In this document: one piece after another, positions 6,230 to 15,420 of the stretch
Position numbering within the stretch: position 1 is the stretch's first letter
How the letters are laid out: each line of letters begins with the position of its first letter
Assembly: GCA_040883315.1 (NCBI GenBank)
Contig: JBFLKU010000006.1
Location: 10,145-74,144, forward strand
DNA: 64,000 nt
Origin: JAFGUF01 sp040883315
Lineage (GTDB): Bacteria > Bacillota > Clostridia > Christensenellales > UMGS416
Direction of reading: 5' to 3'
Notes under the pieces: generated by a model
Told to the model about the DNA's origin: nothing
Database searches by the model: none
The model's input: only the letters and a program-made list of their open reading frames with translations
Translations under genes and position numbers: made by a program

Positions 6230-7633
6230 ATGAGTGAAAAGGCAGCAATAAAAACAGACAAAAAAAGAGGCATGATACTGAAAGGGAATCTATATAAAGT
6301 GATAATAACACTTTCTCTTCCTATTATGCTCTCAAATCTAATACAGACATTTTATAATCTGGCAGATAGCTATTTTGTATCTAGAATGGGCGAAATCGAG
6401 CTGAATGCAGTAGGTGTGGTATGGCCTTTTGTATTCGCTATGATTGGGCTTGGAAGAGGGCTATCTTTAGGCTCTATAGCGCTTATTTCAAATCACGTGG
6501 GAGCGCAAGATGAGGAAGAGGCACGCAAGGCATCTGCTCAGAGCCTTTCATATTTATTTATTGTAGGGGTGATTATGGGAGTACTGGGGTACCTAGTATC
6601 TCCTGTGATTTTAAAATGGATGCATATAACTGGGCAGACATACGAATATTCACTGCAGTACCTGAATATAATATTTATTGGTGCACCTTTTATGTACCTG
6701 TTCTTTGCCTTCCAGTCAATACAGCAGGCACAGGGAAATATGATACTTCCTATGATATTAAGCGGAGTATCGGTTATTATAAATATAGGGCTAGACCCGA
6801 TTTTCATTTTTACATTGGATTTGGGTGTAGAAGGCGCAGCATATGCCACAATACTGGCTAGAATACTTTTGGGAATTGTAAGCATTCTCTTCTATTTTCT
6901 ATCAAAGAAAACCAAGTATAAGCCAAAGCTCAGTCAGCTGATTCCTGATATGAGGATAATAAAAGAGATAAGCAAAACAGGCGTGCCGGCATCTTTTGGT
7001 CAGGTGACATCAGCTGTGGGATTCATGGCAATAAACTCACTGGTGTATTCTTATGGGGACAATGTATTGACAGCATTTTTGATAGGCAATAGAATAGTGT
7101 CATTGGTGATGATGCCGTGCATGGGAATAGGCAACGCTCTGTCTACTATCGTAGGGCAAAACCTAGGAGCAGGAAACATATCTAGAACGAGAGAGGCATT
7201 GAAAAAATCTTTTATATCAAGTATGATGTTTGCATTGGTAGGCATAGTCTTTCTATTGATTCTAAGGGAGCCGTTTATCAGAGCATTTACAGATGACTTG
7301 AATGTAATAAATTATGCTAATGCCTACGGTTTGATAATAACTCTTGCAATGCCGCTGATGACAATATTTAATGTGTGGACAGGCTTGTTTATTGGTGCCA
7401 ATAGAGGGACTTTCTCTATGATTATTATGATGACACGGCTGTGGATATATAGAATACCAACAATATTAATTTTGAAATATGTATTCCATGTAAATGAATA
7501 TGCCATATGGATACCGCTGGTAATAAGCAACGTGCTAGCCTGCATAACAGGATGGGTTTTGTATAAGAGAGGCAATATTTTCGGCGGCTTCGCTAATAAT
7601 GATTTTAAGAATGTTAGTATAGAGGAGACATAG
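6230..7633 (+). CDS. MATE family multidrug/Na+ antiporter
   Basis: A 467-residue protein with about 12 membrane helices. The start 'LSLPIMLSNLIQTFYNLADSYFV' is the MATE N-terminal signature, and the second half repeats it ('GVPASFGQVTSAVGFMAINSLV', 'GIGNALSTIVGQNLGAG'). MATE pumps export cationic drugs or metabolites using Na+ or H+. The frame opens inside the preceding terminator, but the ATG at 6230, five bases after GGAG, is the better start. rdgB begins one base after the stop, so this is the head of a MATE-rdgB-phosphodiesterase operon. The substrate is unknown. Confidence 0.92.
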   Translation: MSEKAAIKTDKKRGMILKGNLYKVIITLSLPIMLSNLIQTFYNLADSYFVSRMGEIELNAVGVVWPFVFAMIGLGRGLSLGSIALISNHVGAQDEEEARKASAQSLSYLFIVGVIMGVLGYLVSPVILKWMHITGQTYEYSLQYLNIIFIGAPFMYLFFAFQSIQQAQGNMILPMILSGVSVIINIGLDPIFIFTLDLGVEGAAYATILARILLGIVSILFYFLSKKTKYKPKLSQLIPDMRIIKEISKTGVPASFGQVTSAVGFMAINSLVYSYGDNVLTAFLIGNRIVSLVMMPCMGIGNALSTIVGQNLGAGNISRTREALKKSFISSMMFALVGIVFLLILREPFIRAFTDDLNVINYANAYGLIITLAMPLMTIFNVWTGLFIGANRGTFSMIIMMTRLWIYRIPTILILKYVFHVNEYAIWIPLVISNVLACITGWVLYKRGNIFGGFANNDFKNVSIEET

Positions 7634-7634
7634 A

Positions 7635-8222
7635 ATGAGATTAGTGATTGCGAGCAACAACAAGCACAAAGTGAAAGAGATAAAGATGATATTATCGGAT
7701 TATTATGATGATATCGTCTCTATGGGCGAGGCTGGGTGCTTTGACGAGATAGAAGAATACGGAAAAACTTTTGAGGAGAATTCATATATTAAGGCAAAGT
7801 ATGTCTTTGATAAACTCGGCTGTGCGGCGTTGGCAGACGATTCTGGACTGGAAGTGGATGCACTTGATGGAGAGCCGGGCGTCTATTCCGCCAGATATGC
7901 AGGGCAGCACGGCAAGGACGAGGCAAATAATGACAAACTGCTGGCTGTAATGGAAGAAATAGATGATGATAAAAGAGGAGCACAGTTTGTTAGCGTGGTG
8001 TCGCTGGTGCAGCCAGATGGCACACAGATTTCCGCAAAAGGCATCTGCAGAGGCAAGATTTTGCGGCAAAGACGGGGAGACGGTGGATTTGGATATGACC
8101 CGATATTCTATATTGAAGAGCTGGGCAAAACCATGGCAGAGCTGACTATGGAAGAGAAGAACAAAATCAGCCACAGAAAAAGAGCATTGCAGGGATTGAA
8201 AGAAAAATTACAGAAAAAATGA
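7635..8222 (+). CDS. rdgB: XTP/dITP diphosphatase (non-canonical purine NTP pyrophosphatase)
   Basis: A 195-residue protein of the RdgB/HAM1 family, which hydrolyses dITP, XTP and dITP-like nucleotides to monophosphates and keeps them out of DNA. Visible motifs are the N-terminal 'IASNNKHKVKEI', the 'LADDSGLEVDAL' loop with acidic metal ligands, 'PGVYSARYAG', and 'GFGYDPIF' plus 'KNKISHRKRAL' near the end. Full length. It overlaps the next gene by four bases (ATGA). This pairing with a YfcE-type phosphodiesterase is common in Clostridia. Confidence 0.95.
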   Translation: MRLVIASNNKHKVKEIKMILSDYYDDIVSMGEAGCFDEIEEYGKTFEENSYIKAKYVFDKLGCAALADDSGLEVDALDGEPGVYSARYAGQHGKDEANNDKLLAVMEEIDDDKRGAQFVSVVSLVQPDGTQISAKGICRGKILRQRRGDGGFGYDPIFYIEELGKTMAELTMEEKNKISHRKRALQGLKEKLQKK

Positions 8223-8674
8223 AAACCATAATAGTAACATCAGATACCCACGGCAAAGTGGAAAATTTATATCATATATACAAAAAGAATAAAAAGGCAG
8301 ATATGTTTATTCACCTAGGGGACTATGCTTCTGATGCCGTTGCAGCATCAGCTAGGCTGGGAACGAACGTGGAATGCGTGAAAGCAAACGGCGACATAGG
8401 CAGCCAGCTTCCGCTTGCAAAGGAATTTATAGTGGATAGAAATAAAATTCTGGCTGTGCATGGGCATGTGCAAAGGGTGAAATATTCACTATTGAGACTG
8501 AATTTTATGGCTAGAGAGGCGAATGCAGATATTGTGCTCTTTGGGCACACTCATATGTCGCTGGTGGAAAATAACGGAATACTGTTTGTGAATCCGGGCT
8601 TTGGATACAGGGGCGAATACGCAGTTGTAACTATAGAAAAGGGCGTAGCCAATGCAAAAATAATGCAGCTATAG
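8219..8674 (+). CDS. YfcE/YsnB-type metallophosphodiesterase
   Basis: A 151-residue calcineurin-like phosphoesterase. It holds 'TSDTHG' (DxH), 'HLGDYASD' (GD), 'KANGDIG' (N in the usual GNxD place), 'VHGH' and 'FGHTH', the five metal-binding blocks of the YfcE family. Members hydrolyse phosphodiesters in vitro; the cellular substrate is unclear. It is translationally coupled to rdgB by a 4-bp overlap. Its 3' end overlaps the convergent regulator gene by six bases and no terminator is visible between them. Confidence 0.92.
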   Translation: MKTIIVTSDTHGKVENLYHIYKKNKKADMFIHLGDYASDAVAASARLGTNVECVKANGDIGSQLPLAKEFIVDRNKILAVHGHVQRVKYSLLRLNFMAREANADIVLFGHTHMSLVENNGILFVNPGFGYRGEYAVVTIEKGVANAKIMQL

Positions 8675-9421
8675 CTCTATGTGATTTTCCAGCAGGCGAA
8701 TACCTACATTTCTAAGTGTTGATATAGTGAACTCTGCATTGTGCTTAACCAGTGTTTTTCGCAGATCCATTAAATGAACATCAACTGTTCTGGAACTTAA
8801 ATTTTCATTTTGGTTCCATACAGCCTTCACAAATACATTTCTCTTTATTACCCTATTTTTGTGCTTTATCAAATAGAAGAGTATTCTCATCTCCATTGGC
8901 TTCAATGGTACTTTTTTGTCATCTATATATGCTTCATATGTATCCATATTCACATACACATTTTTGCATCTGGTTGCTCCGGAGAATTTAAAAGCGTTTC
9001 TATACTCCTGCAGAATAAAAAGAATTTTCTCGCATGCATTCTTGTCATAGTTGTCGTTGTCGGATCGCAGAGTCAGCTCACAGCCGCCTATCTCCAGTGC
9101 ATTTTTGCTGAGAATGCCCAGAATAGTGACAGATGAGAACTCACGGATTTTTTGCATAGCTCTTGTGAAACCAGAGCTTAATATAACTAAGTCCACAGGA
9201 TTTTTCAGCAGAAATGTTACAGCGTCCTTGGAGCTGGTAACATAATTGCATTTGCATCCTGTGGATATAAACGCACTTCGTGATACTGATAAATTGTCGC
9301 TGCTTCCGCCTATTAAAAGAACAGAGTAGTCAGATGGATTATTCACCTTAATAGGCTTGTTTGCGTATGAATATTTATTTTCGGCAGATTTTTTATCGCT
9401 TTTTTTGTCCATACTTTGCAT
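8669..9421 (-). CDS. orphan OmpR-type winged-helix regulator with degenerate receiver
   Basis: A 250-residue protein. Residues about 30-125 have the strand pattern of a response-regulator receiver ('YSVLLIGGSSDN', 'PVDLVILSSGF'). However, the acidic pair of the phosphorylation pocket is replaced by Gly-Gly and the phospho-acceptor Asp position reads Ser-Ser. Residues about 150-250 are an OmpR/PhoB winged helix ('LKPMEMRILFYLIKHKNRVIKRN', 'RTVDVHLMDLRKTL', 'TLRNVGIRL'). It should bind DNA without conventional phosphorylation. No histidine kinase is nearby. It lies 38 bp after glnS on the same strand, with a small hairpin in the gap, so the two may be co-transcribed. Targets are unknown. Confidence 0.8.
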   Translation of the reverse strand: MQSMDKKSDKKSAENKYSYANKPIKVNNPSDYSVLLIGGSSDNLSVSRSAFISTGCKCNYVTSSKDAVTFLLKNPVDLVILSSGFTRAMQKIREFSSVTILGILSKNALEIGGCELTLRSDNDNYDKNACEKILFILQEYRNAFKFSGATRCKNVYVNMDTYEAYIDDKKVPLKPMEMRILFYLIKHKNRVIKRNVFVKAVWNQNENLSSRTVDVHLMDLRKTLVKHNAEFTISTLRNVGIRLLENHIEL

Positions 9422-9459
9422 AAGAATAATCCTTTTAGCTGCTCACAGAGCAGATGTTT

Positions 9460-11136
9460 TTATTGCTTATTTTCCAGCGTTCTTGCAAAAGAGTCTTTCA
9501 GGCTTACAGTTCTGTTGAAAACCATTTTTTCGCCTTTGCTGTCTAGGCAATAGTAGCCTTGGCGCATAAACTGGAATTTGTCACCTATATTTGCATTCTC
9601 CAATGATTTCTCCGCCACTGCATTGTCTATTACTGTTAGGGAGCTTTCATTCAGCTGCTCGATATAGTCGCTGCTTTCTATGCTCTCATCTATTAATGAC
9701 TCATAGTTTCTTATCTCAACAGGCACATAATTGCTGGCGTCTACCCAATGGATAGTGCCTTTGATTTTTCTTCCTGCTGTTTCGCCGCCGGATTTGCTGG
9801 TGGCGTCATGGGTGCAGTGCACTTCTATAACGTTGCCGTTTTCATCCTTTATTGCTTTTTCAAATTTTATTATATATGCATTGATCAGCCTTACTTCGCC
9901 GTCTTTTTTCAGACGATGATATTTGCCGGGTGCATCCTCCCAAAAGTCCATTTTTTCGATATATATTTCCTTAGAGAATGTAATATCCCTCTCACCCATT
10001 TCAGGGTGCATAGGATGATTGGTGCCTTGCACCACTTCGCTGCCCTCATAGTCTGTTATTACCACCTTCAAAGGCTCTGTAATAACCATTGCACGAGGTG
10101 CAGTGTTGTTCAGGTCTTCACGCACGCAGTGCTCCAGCAGCTTGTAGTCAACCACTGAGTCAGCTTTTGCTATCCCTGCACGCTTTATGAAATCACGTAT
10201 GGCATAGGATGTGAATCCGCGTCTTCTCAGCCCGCGTATTGTAGGCATTCTGGGGTCGTCCCAGCCGTCTACATAGCCTTCCTCTATCAGCTTTCTTAGG
10301 TATCTTTTGGACATTATAGTTCCGGTTATATTCAGCCTTGCAAATTCTATTTGTCTCGGTTTGTTTTCAAAACCGATTTCGTCTATCACCCAGTCGTATA
10401 GAGGGCGGTGTGCTTCGTATTCCAAGGAGCACAAAGAATGTGTGATTCCCTCTAGTGCATCCTGAATAGGGTGAGCAAAATCGTACATCGGGTATATGCA
10501 CCATTTGTCGCCGGCTCTCCAGTGCTCGGCGTGCTTTATTCTGTATATCACAGGGTCACGCATATTTATATTTGGGCTTTGCATGTCGATTTTGGCACGC
10601 AAAGTCAATGTGCCATCCTCATGCTTGCCCTCTTTCATTTCTTCGAATAGCTTCAGGTTTTCTTCAATAGGTCTGTTCCTATATGGGCTGTCTTTTCCAG
10701 GCTCCGTCAGCGTGCCTCTGTATTCTCTGGTTTCCTCCGGGCTTAGCTCATCCACATATGCTTTGTCTTTTTTGATAAGCTCTACAGCAAATTCGTAGGT
10801 CTTTTCAAAATAATCAGAGCCGTAGAATACACCGCCTGTCCAGTTGAATCCCATCCATTTAATATCTTCCTGCTGAGAAATTGCAAACTCTACTTCCTCT
10901 TTTTCAGGGTTTGTGTCATCATATCGAAGATTGCACAGTCCTTCGTACTTATCGGCAATAGAAAAGTCAATATATATAGCCTTGAGGTGACCTATGTGAA
11001 GATATCCATTTGGTTCCGGTGGAAAACGAGTGTGAATATGGTCTTTCACTTTTCCTTCTTCTATGTCTTCATTAATATATTTTTCTATAAAATTTGTTGC
11101 CTCTATAGGCATAGCCTTTTTTGGTTGGTATGTCAT
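9460..11136 (-). CDS. glnS: glutaminyl-tRNA synthetase
   Basis: A 558-residue class I aminoacyl-tRNA synthetase that charges tRNA-Gln. It has 'FPPEPNGYLHIGH' (HIGH motif at residues 47-50), the GlnRS-specific block 'YPMYDFAHPIQDALEGITHSLCSLEYE', the KMSKS-type 'GTIMSKRYL', and the two-part anticodon-binding beta-barrel region to the end. gltX is also in the window (49337-50983). Direct GlnRS is the minority route in Firmicutes, where Gln-tRNA is more often made by GatCAB. AAGGAAAGG precedes the start. No T-box leader is visible. Confidence 0.96.
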   Translation of the reverse strand: MTYQPKKAMPIEATNFIEKYINEDIEEGKVKDHIHTRFPPEPNGYLHIGHLKAIYIDFSIADKYEGLCNLRYDDTNPEKEEVEFAISQQEDIKWMGFNWTGGVFYGSDYFEKTYEFAVELIKKDKAYVDELSPEETREYRGTLTEPGKDSPYRNRPIEENLKLFEEMKEGKHEDGTLTLRAKIDMQSPNINMRDPVIYRIKHAEHWRAGDKWCIYPMYDFAHPIQDALEGITHSLCSLEYEAHRPLYDWVIDEIGFENKPRQIEFARLNITGTIMSKRYLRKLIEEGYVDGWDDPRMPTIRGLRRRGFTSYAIRDFIKRAGIAKADSVVDYKLLEHCVREDLNNTAPRAMVITEPLKVVITDYEGSEVVQGTNHPMHPEMGERDITFSKEIYIEKMDFWEDAPGKYHRLKKDGEVRLINAYIIKFEKAIKDENGNVIEVHCTHDATSKSGGETAGRKIKGTIHWVDASNYVPVEIRNYESLIDESIESSDYIEQLNESSLTVIDNAVAEKSLENANIGDKFQFMRQGYYCLDSKGEKMVFNRTVSLKDSFARTLENKQ

Positions 11137-11249
11137 GAGTTTGCCTTTCCTTAAGTAAATTTCTAATTACAGTATTTTATCATATTTATTAATTTGAAAC
11201 AATGTTTTTAAGCAGGATTACATTACTATAAAAACTGAATAGAAAAGTT

Positions 11250-12368
11250 CTATATCAATTTCTTGTCATATATTCTGTATGTTTTCATGTATTCCATTCC
11301 AAGCTTTTCAAGGGCATTTTTTATTCTAAAATTGTCTTCCAAAATATAGTTGGCTTCCATTCGAATGTTCTTATGCTTTAGATGCCTATTTAGGTTGATG
11401 TACATCAGAGCATCCAGCGCCATGCCCTGATAATCAGGATGAACAGCCAGACCAAAAAGCCTGTAGTCTCGTATCTTCTTAACGCCAAATAATATTTTCG
11501 CCCATCCAAAAGGCAGAAGATGACCGTTTATTTTTTTTAGTATAATATTGATATCTGGAAAGCCAAGGCAAAAGCCAACAGGCTTCTCATTGTCTTCCAC
11601 TATCCACACGGCGTTTTCATCCACTATCAGCTTCAGCTTCTTCAGCATGTCCTCCATCACTTCCAGATCCAGCGGCACAAAGCCCCAGTTGTCTGCCAGA
11701 GAGATGTTGCTGAGCTCCCATATTATTTTAGCGTCTTGTTTCAGATTATGTGTGTTGAGCCTTCTAATATTTATATTTGGGTAGTGACTCATAAATTTAT
11801 CGTAGAATTTCTCATATCTTTCGGGCAGAGTATAGCCTTTTTGCATGTCTACTTCATACACAAGCAAATCTTTAGTTTTTTCATATCCATTTGATGTGAA
11901 AAATTCGTGATAGTATTCGAAATTCCACGGAGACATATATACAGGAGGATATTCGTATCCATCGTATACAAAGCCCCAGTTTTCGGCTACGGGGTGAATG
12001 GGGCCGCGGATTGTGTCCATGCCTCGCTCTTTCAGCCAGTTTTGTGCAGCGACTATCAGCATTTCAGCCGCCGCCTTATCATCTATGCATTCAAACGCAC
12101 CGAAAAATCCTATTTTGGCTTTGTAGAATTCATTATGATTGTGGTCTATATAAACCAGATTTCTGCCAATGGCATTGCCTTCATCATCCAGCAAAAGCAT
12201 AAGCTCAAAATCGGAGTTTGCAAGAATAGGATTATTCTTTTTGCTATATGCATTTTTTTCATCTATCCAGATGGGGGGAATGTAAAAATCACAGTTCTTA
12301 TATATCTTTTTTGGAAGATATACAAATTCTAATATTTCTTTTCTTGTTGTTGCAGATATTATTTTCAT
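11250..12368 (-). CDS. GNAT-fold acetyltransferase, YghO-like
   Basis: A 372-residue soluble protein. The N-terminal half holds 'GFFGAFECIDD' and 'RGPIHPVAENWG', blocks I associate with the YghO-like group of proteins. The C-terminal half contains a GNAT-like core: 'AVWIVEDNEKPVGFCLGFPD' and 'LFGLAVHPDYQGMALDALMY', where the latter matches the acetyl-CoA-binding region. The substrate is unknown. GAGG precedes the ATG and an extended -10 (TGATATAAT) lies about 35 bases upstream. glnS follows on the same strand after 113 bp. Confidence 0.7.
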   Translation of the reverse strand: MKIISATTRKEILEFVYLPKKIYKNCDFYIPPIWIDEKNAYSKKNNPILANSDFELMLLLDDEGNAIGRNLVYIDHNHNEFYKAKIGFFGAFECIDDKAAAEMLIVAAQNWLKERGMDTIRGPIHPVAENWGFVYDGYEYPPVYMSPWNFEYYHEFFTSNGYEKTKDLLVYEVDMQKGYTLPERYEKFYDKFMSHYPNINIRRLNTHNLKQDAKIIWELSNISLADNWGFVPLDLEVMEDMLKKLKLIVDENAVWIVEDNEKPVGFCLGFPDINIILKKINGHLLPFGWAKILFGVKKIRDYRLFGLAVHPDYQGMALDALMYINLNRHLKHKNIRMEANYILEDNFRIKNALEKLGMEYMKTYRIYDKKLI

Positions 12369-12539
12369 TATCTATTTTACCTCAGCATAAATATTGTTAA
12401 TTATATCATATAACTTCTATTTATTACACGAATGAAAACATATGCTCCAATTCTGTAATATATTATTAAATAAATTTTATCTATTAGTTGGTATTGATTT
12501 ATGTTAAAATATGATTATTAAACCTATAGGAGCATGTAT

Positions 12540-13091
12540 ATGGAATATAAAACATACTTTGACAGAGCTAAAGTAGTGTGGCAGATGGAAGCAAGGTCAA
12601 TACAGAAGCTGGAAAGAGGTATAGACCCTATTTCATTTAACACCGTTGTAACTGAGATAAAAGAATGTCTGCAGAGAAAATGCAGAATCTATATCACAGG
12701 CAAAGGAACATCCGGAGCTGTTGGAGAAAAAATAGCTCATACTCTTTGCTGCGTGGATATACCAGCCAGTTTCATATCAATTGGTGTAGGTGTGAACGCG
12801 GCAATGGGATTGCTGCAAAAGGGCGATATACTGGTGATAATATCAAAGGGTGGAAACACAGAGGATGTGGTAAAGCTGATAAAGCCATGCGCCAAAAAGG
12901 GAGCCAAAGTGCTGGGAGTGACATCCAACCCTGCATCACAACTAGGTCTGAAAAGTGATATTTTGCTAAAAGTATCAGTGGAGAGGGAAGTGGACGAGAA
13001 AAATTCGCTTGCTACAGCCTCAACAGTTGCTATGATTGCTGCATTTGATGCCATCGCAGTTGCTTTTCAGGAGATGGTGGATAAAAAATAG
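12540..13091 (+). CDS. SIS-domain sugar-phosphate isomerase-like protein
   Basis: A 183-residue single SIS domain. The phosphosugar-binding parts are 'YITGKGTSGAVGEKIAHTL' and 'VIISKGGNTEDVVKLI', with 'VLGVTSNPASQLGLKSD' after them. This resembles arabinose-5-phosphate isomerase (KdsD/KpsF) but without CBS domains; in a Gram-positive organism it more likely acts on another sugar phosphate. The ATG at 12540 lies seven bases after GGAG and is preferred over the ATG at 12534, only one base from it. It stands alone; a weak hairpin follows the stop. Confidence 0.8.
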   Translation: MEYKTYFDRAKVVWQMEARSIQKLERGIDPISFNTVVTEIKECLQRKCRIYITGKGTSGAVGEKIAHTLCCVDIPASFISIGVGVNAAMGLLQKGDILVIISKGGNTEDVVKLIKPCAKKGAKVLGVTSNPASQLGLKSDILLKVSVEREVDEKNSLATASTVAMIAAFDAIAVAFQEMVDKK

Positions 13092-13190
13092 CATATGCTT
13101 TGGAGCATATTAATGTATATTTTGAAATAAAAATAATAAAAAAATATTTTAGATATTATACTAATGTAAAAATAGAAGGAGAAATACGAT

Positions 13191-13685
13191 ATGAAGTTTT
13201 GCAAAAACTGCTCTGCATCCCTAGAAGACGATGCGGTGTTTTGCACAGAATGCGGAATAAGCCTAGCTGATGATTTTTCTTCAGTGAAAGCAAGCAACGG
13301 AAACAATAGCTTTAGCAATGAAGGATACTCAGAAACCCAGCCTAAATACAGCAGTGACAATTCACAGACCGGTGCGAATGCAGGCAGCACTGTATACACC
13401 CAACAGCAATATAGTGCCCCAAAGGGAAACAACCCGGGCGTTCCATGGATGATAGTGTCTATAGTGATGCTATGCTGCTGCGTAAATGTTTTTGTTATTC
13501 CAGGGCTTGTTCTTTCGATAATATCAATGAGCAGCTTTAATGCAGGTGACGTGGAAGATGCAAGAAAAAAGGCAAACACAGCAATGGTTCTGACCATAGT
13601 TGGCATAGTAGTAGGAATTGTTTTTAATGTTGTGCTTTTATTCGGACGTATTAATTCTGGAGCATTTGGAAGCACATATTATTAA
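13191..13685 (+). CDS. zinc-ribbon protein with CD225/dispanin-like membrane domain
   Basis: A 164-residue protein. Residues 1-22 form a zinc ribbon (CxxC ... CxxC: 'FCKNCSAS', 'FCTECG'). A Ser/Asn/Gln-rich linker follows to about residue 82. The C-terminal part has two membrane helices around a loop 'AGDVEDARKKANTA', the layout of bacterial CD225/dispanin proteins. Function is unknown; such proteins often sit with DUF2752 genes, as here with the next gene three bases after the stop. GAAGGAG precedes the ATG. Confidence 0.75.
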   Translation: MKFCKNCSASLEDDAVFCTECGISLADDFSSVKASNGNNSFSNEGYSETQPKYSSDNSQTGANAGSTVYTQQQYSAPKGNNPGVPWMIVSIVMLCCCVNVFVIPGLVLSIISMSSFNAGDVEDARKKANTAMVLTIVGIVVGIVFNVVLLFGRINSGAFGSTYY

Positions 13686-13688
13686 TCC

Positions 13689-14096
13689 ATGAACAATAAC
13701 ATAAAAAAGATAATGGCAATAGTATTGACTGTTGCCATATTTTCATATTTAGTGTATGTTTTCTTTGTGCCACCCACAGAGGGCGGAGCACATCTGCAGT
13801 GTGTATCAAAGACACTTTTTAACCTGAACTGCTTTAGCTGCGGCATGACAAGGTTTGTTTATTTTGCAATGCACGGCGATTTTGCATCAGCATTTCAGTA
13901 CAATATTTTTGGGCCTATTCTGCTTTTAATGCTGGCTGTAGTATACTTATTGTTTATGAGATGGGCATTAAAAGGCAAAGCAATTCCCAACATACCAATG
14001 TGGGTAGTTTGGGCTTTTTTATCTTTTATAATCGTGTATAGCATATTGAGAAATCTGCCCATTGAAGCTATCAAATTTCTCGCTCCGCCCTCGTAG
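13689..14096 (+). CDS. DUF2752 membrane protein
   Basis: A 135-residue protein with three hydrophobic segments. The segment 'LNCFSCGMTRFVYFAMHGDFASAFQYN' region carries the C-x-x-C-G-x-T-R motif that defines DUF2752. No biochemical role is established. It starts three bases after the zinc-ribbon/CD225 gene and must be co-transcribed with it. No Shine-Dalgarno is evident, so translation probably depends on coupling. Confidence 0.8.
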   Translation: MNNNIKKIMAIVLTVAIFSYLVYVFFVPPTEGGAHLQCVSKTLFNLNCFSCGMTRFVYFAMHGDFASAFQYNIFGPILLLMLAVVYLLFMRWALKGKAIPNIPMWVVWAFLSFIIVYSILRNLPIEAIKFLAPPS

Positions 14097-14147
14097 AATT
14101 TTATTATATTTATTGCAATATAAAAGAGTATAAACTATAATGGCTTT

Positions 14148-14696
14148 ATGAATAATCAAAATAACAAAAATTTTTCAGTTAAGAAGCTAACTGTGTCAGC
14201 TATTTTCATTGCACTGATATCTCTATTAACATCATTTTCATTTGCAATTCCGGGAGGACATGGCTACATACATCTGGGTGATAGTATGATATATACCTGC
14301 GCTTGGGCATTGGGCGGACCGATTGCGGGGATTGTAAGTGCGCTTGGGTCTGCGTTGACAGATGTCATGCTAGGATATACGCAGTATGTACCAGCAACAT
14401 TAATAATAAAGTTTTTAATGGGGTACGTTGCTTATCTTATAATGAAAGCGTTCAAGTATAGATATTTTGCAGATATTTTGGCTATGATAGTATCTTCTAT
14501 TATTATGGTTGCGGGCTACACCTTTTTTGAATATCTATTAGATAAAGCAGGTGCTGTTGCTGTTATAGTTCCGAATTTAATTCAGGCCGTAGGAGGCGTG
14601 GTGACAGGGGCGGCTGTGATTTTATTATTGGATAACATCTCTGCATTTTCACCATATATCTTATGGAAGGCAAACAAAGAAGATGAGCGGAATTAA
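14148..14696 (+). CDS. ECF transporter S component, substrate unknown
   Basis: A 182-residue membrane protein with five or six helices. 'GHGYIHLGDSMIY' followed by 'LGGPIAGIVSALGSALTDVMLGY' is the pattern of ECF S components in the riboflavin/hydroxymethylpyrimidine-like group. It would capture a vitamin or precursor and work with a shared EcfAA'T module elsewhere in the genome. Without a riboswitch or pathway genes nearby the substrate stays open. Its last 14 bases overlap the MBL gene in another frame. Confidence 0.75.
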   Translation: MNNQNNKNFSVKKLTVSAIFIALISLLTSFSFAIPGGHGYIHLGDSMIYTCAWALGGPIAGIVSALGSALTDVMLGYTQYVPATLIIKFLMGYVAYLIMKAFKYRYFADILAMIVSSIIMVAGYTFFEYLLDKAGAVAVIVPNLIQAVGGVVTGAAVILLLDNISAFSPYILWKANKEDERN

Positions 14697-15408
14697 ACTG
14701 ACAGTATTGGGGAATCGCGGCGGATACCCCGGGCTGTATGAGGCATGCTCTGGATATCTGGTGGAAACAGCCAAGACAAAAATACTGCTGGACTGCGGCA
14801 GTGGAGTATACCAAAAGCTGATGCAGCGAATAAAACTGGAGGAGCTGGATGCAATAGTATTGAGCCATTTGCACAGTGATCATATCTCTGACGCTTTGGT
14901 TTTGCGGTATGCACTGCAGATAAAAAAATTGCCAAAGATCAAGCTTTTTATGCCGGAAAAACCGGAAGCTGAAAGTTTTATATTAAAAAACACAAATGAA
15001 TTTGATATTACAATTATTAAAGAAAATGAAAAACATAAAATAAAAGATGTGATAATGGACTTTGCAAAGGTACGCCACAGTGTGGTGTCTTATGCCACAA
15101 AAATAAAGACTGCAACCAATGTGGTGGTGTATTCAGGCGACACAGAGTATACACCTGCAATAGGCAAATTTGCAAAGTACTGCGATCTGCTGGTGTGCGA
15201 CGCAGCATTCAATGAGGACACATATTTCAAAGGTGCACCTCATGCCAGTGCAAAGCAGGCAGCCCAGATGGCACGTGAAGCTGAGGCAGCAAAGCTTTTG
15301 CTAACACATTTCACGCCTGGTACAGACACCGAGAGACATTTGATGGATGCAAAGGGTGAATTTAAATTCACTAGCTTGGCAAAACCTGACCTGACAATAA
15401 ACGTGTAG
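14683..15408 (+). CDS. MBL-fold metallo-hydrolase
   Basis: A 241-residue protein of the metallo-beta-lactamase fold, close to the RNase Z/YhfI-like group. Metal-binding motifs are 'LSHLHSDH' (HxHxDH), 'VRHSV', 'VYSGDTEYT' (the bridging Asp) and a late 'LLLTHFTPG'. It lacks the long exosite arm of RNase Z, so tRNA 3' processing is not assured; a small phosphodiester or lactone substrate is possible. It overlaps the upstream S-component gene by 14 bases and lies 12 bp before comEC. Confidence 0.82.
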   Translation: MSGIKLTVLGNRGGYPGLYEACSGYLVETAKTKILLDCGSGVYQKLMQRIKLEELDAIVLSHLHSDHISDALVLRYALQIKKLPKIKLFMPEKPEAESFILKNTNEFDITIIKENEKHKIKDVIMDFAKVRHSVVSYATKIKTATNVVVYSGDTEYTPAIGKFAKYCDLLVCDAAFNEDTYFKGAPHASAKQAAQMAREAEAAKLLLTHFTPGTDTERHLMDAKGEFKFTSLAKPDLTINV

Positions 15409-15420
15409 TGAGGCTGCAAA

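Noticed and set aside
11137..11249. T-box leader before glnS
   Set aside because: The gap is only 113 bp and lacks the T-box sequence, the specifier stem and an antiterminator. The gap before gltX (49234-49336) is equally empty.
13093..13112. terminator after the SIS gene
   Set aside because: ATATGCT/AGCATAT forms a hairpin, but the following sequence has no T tract.
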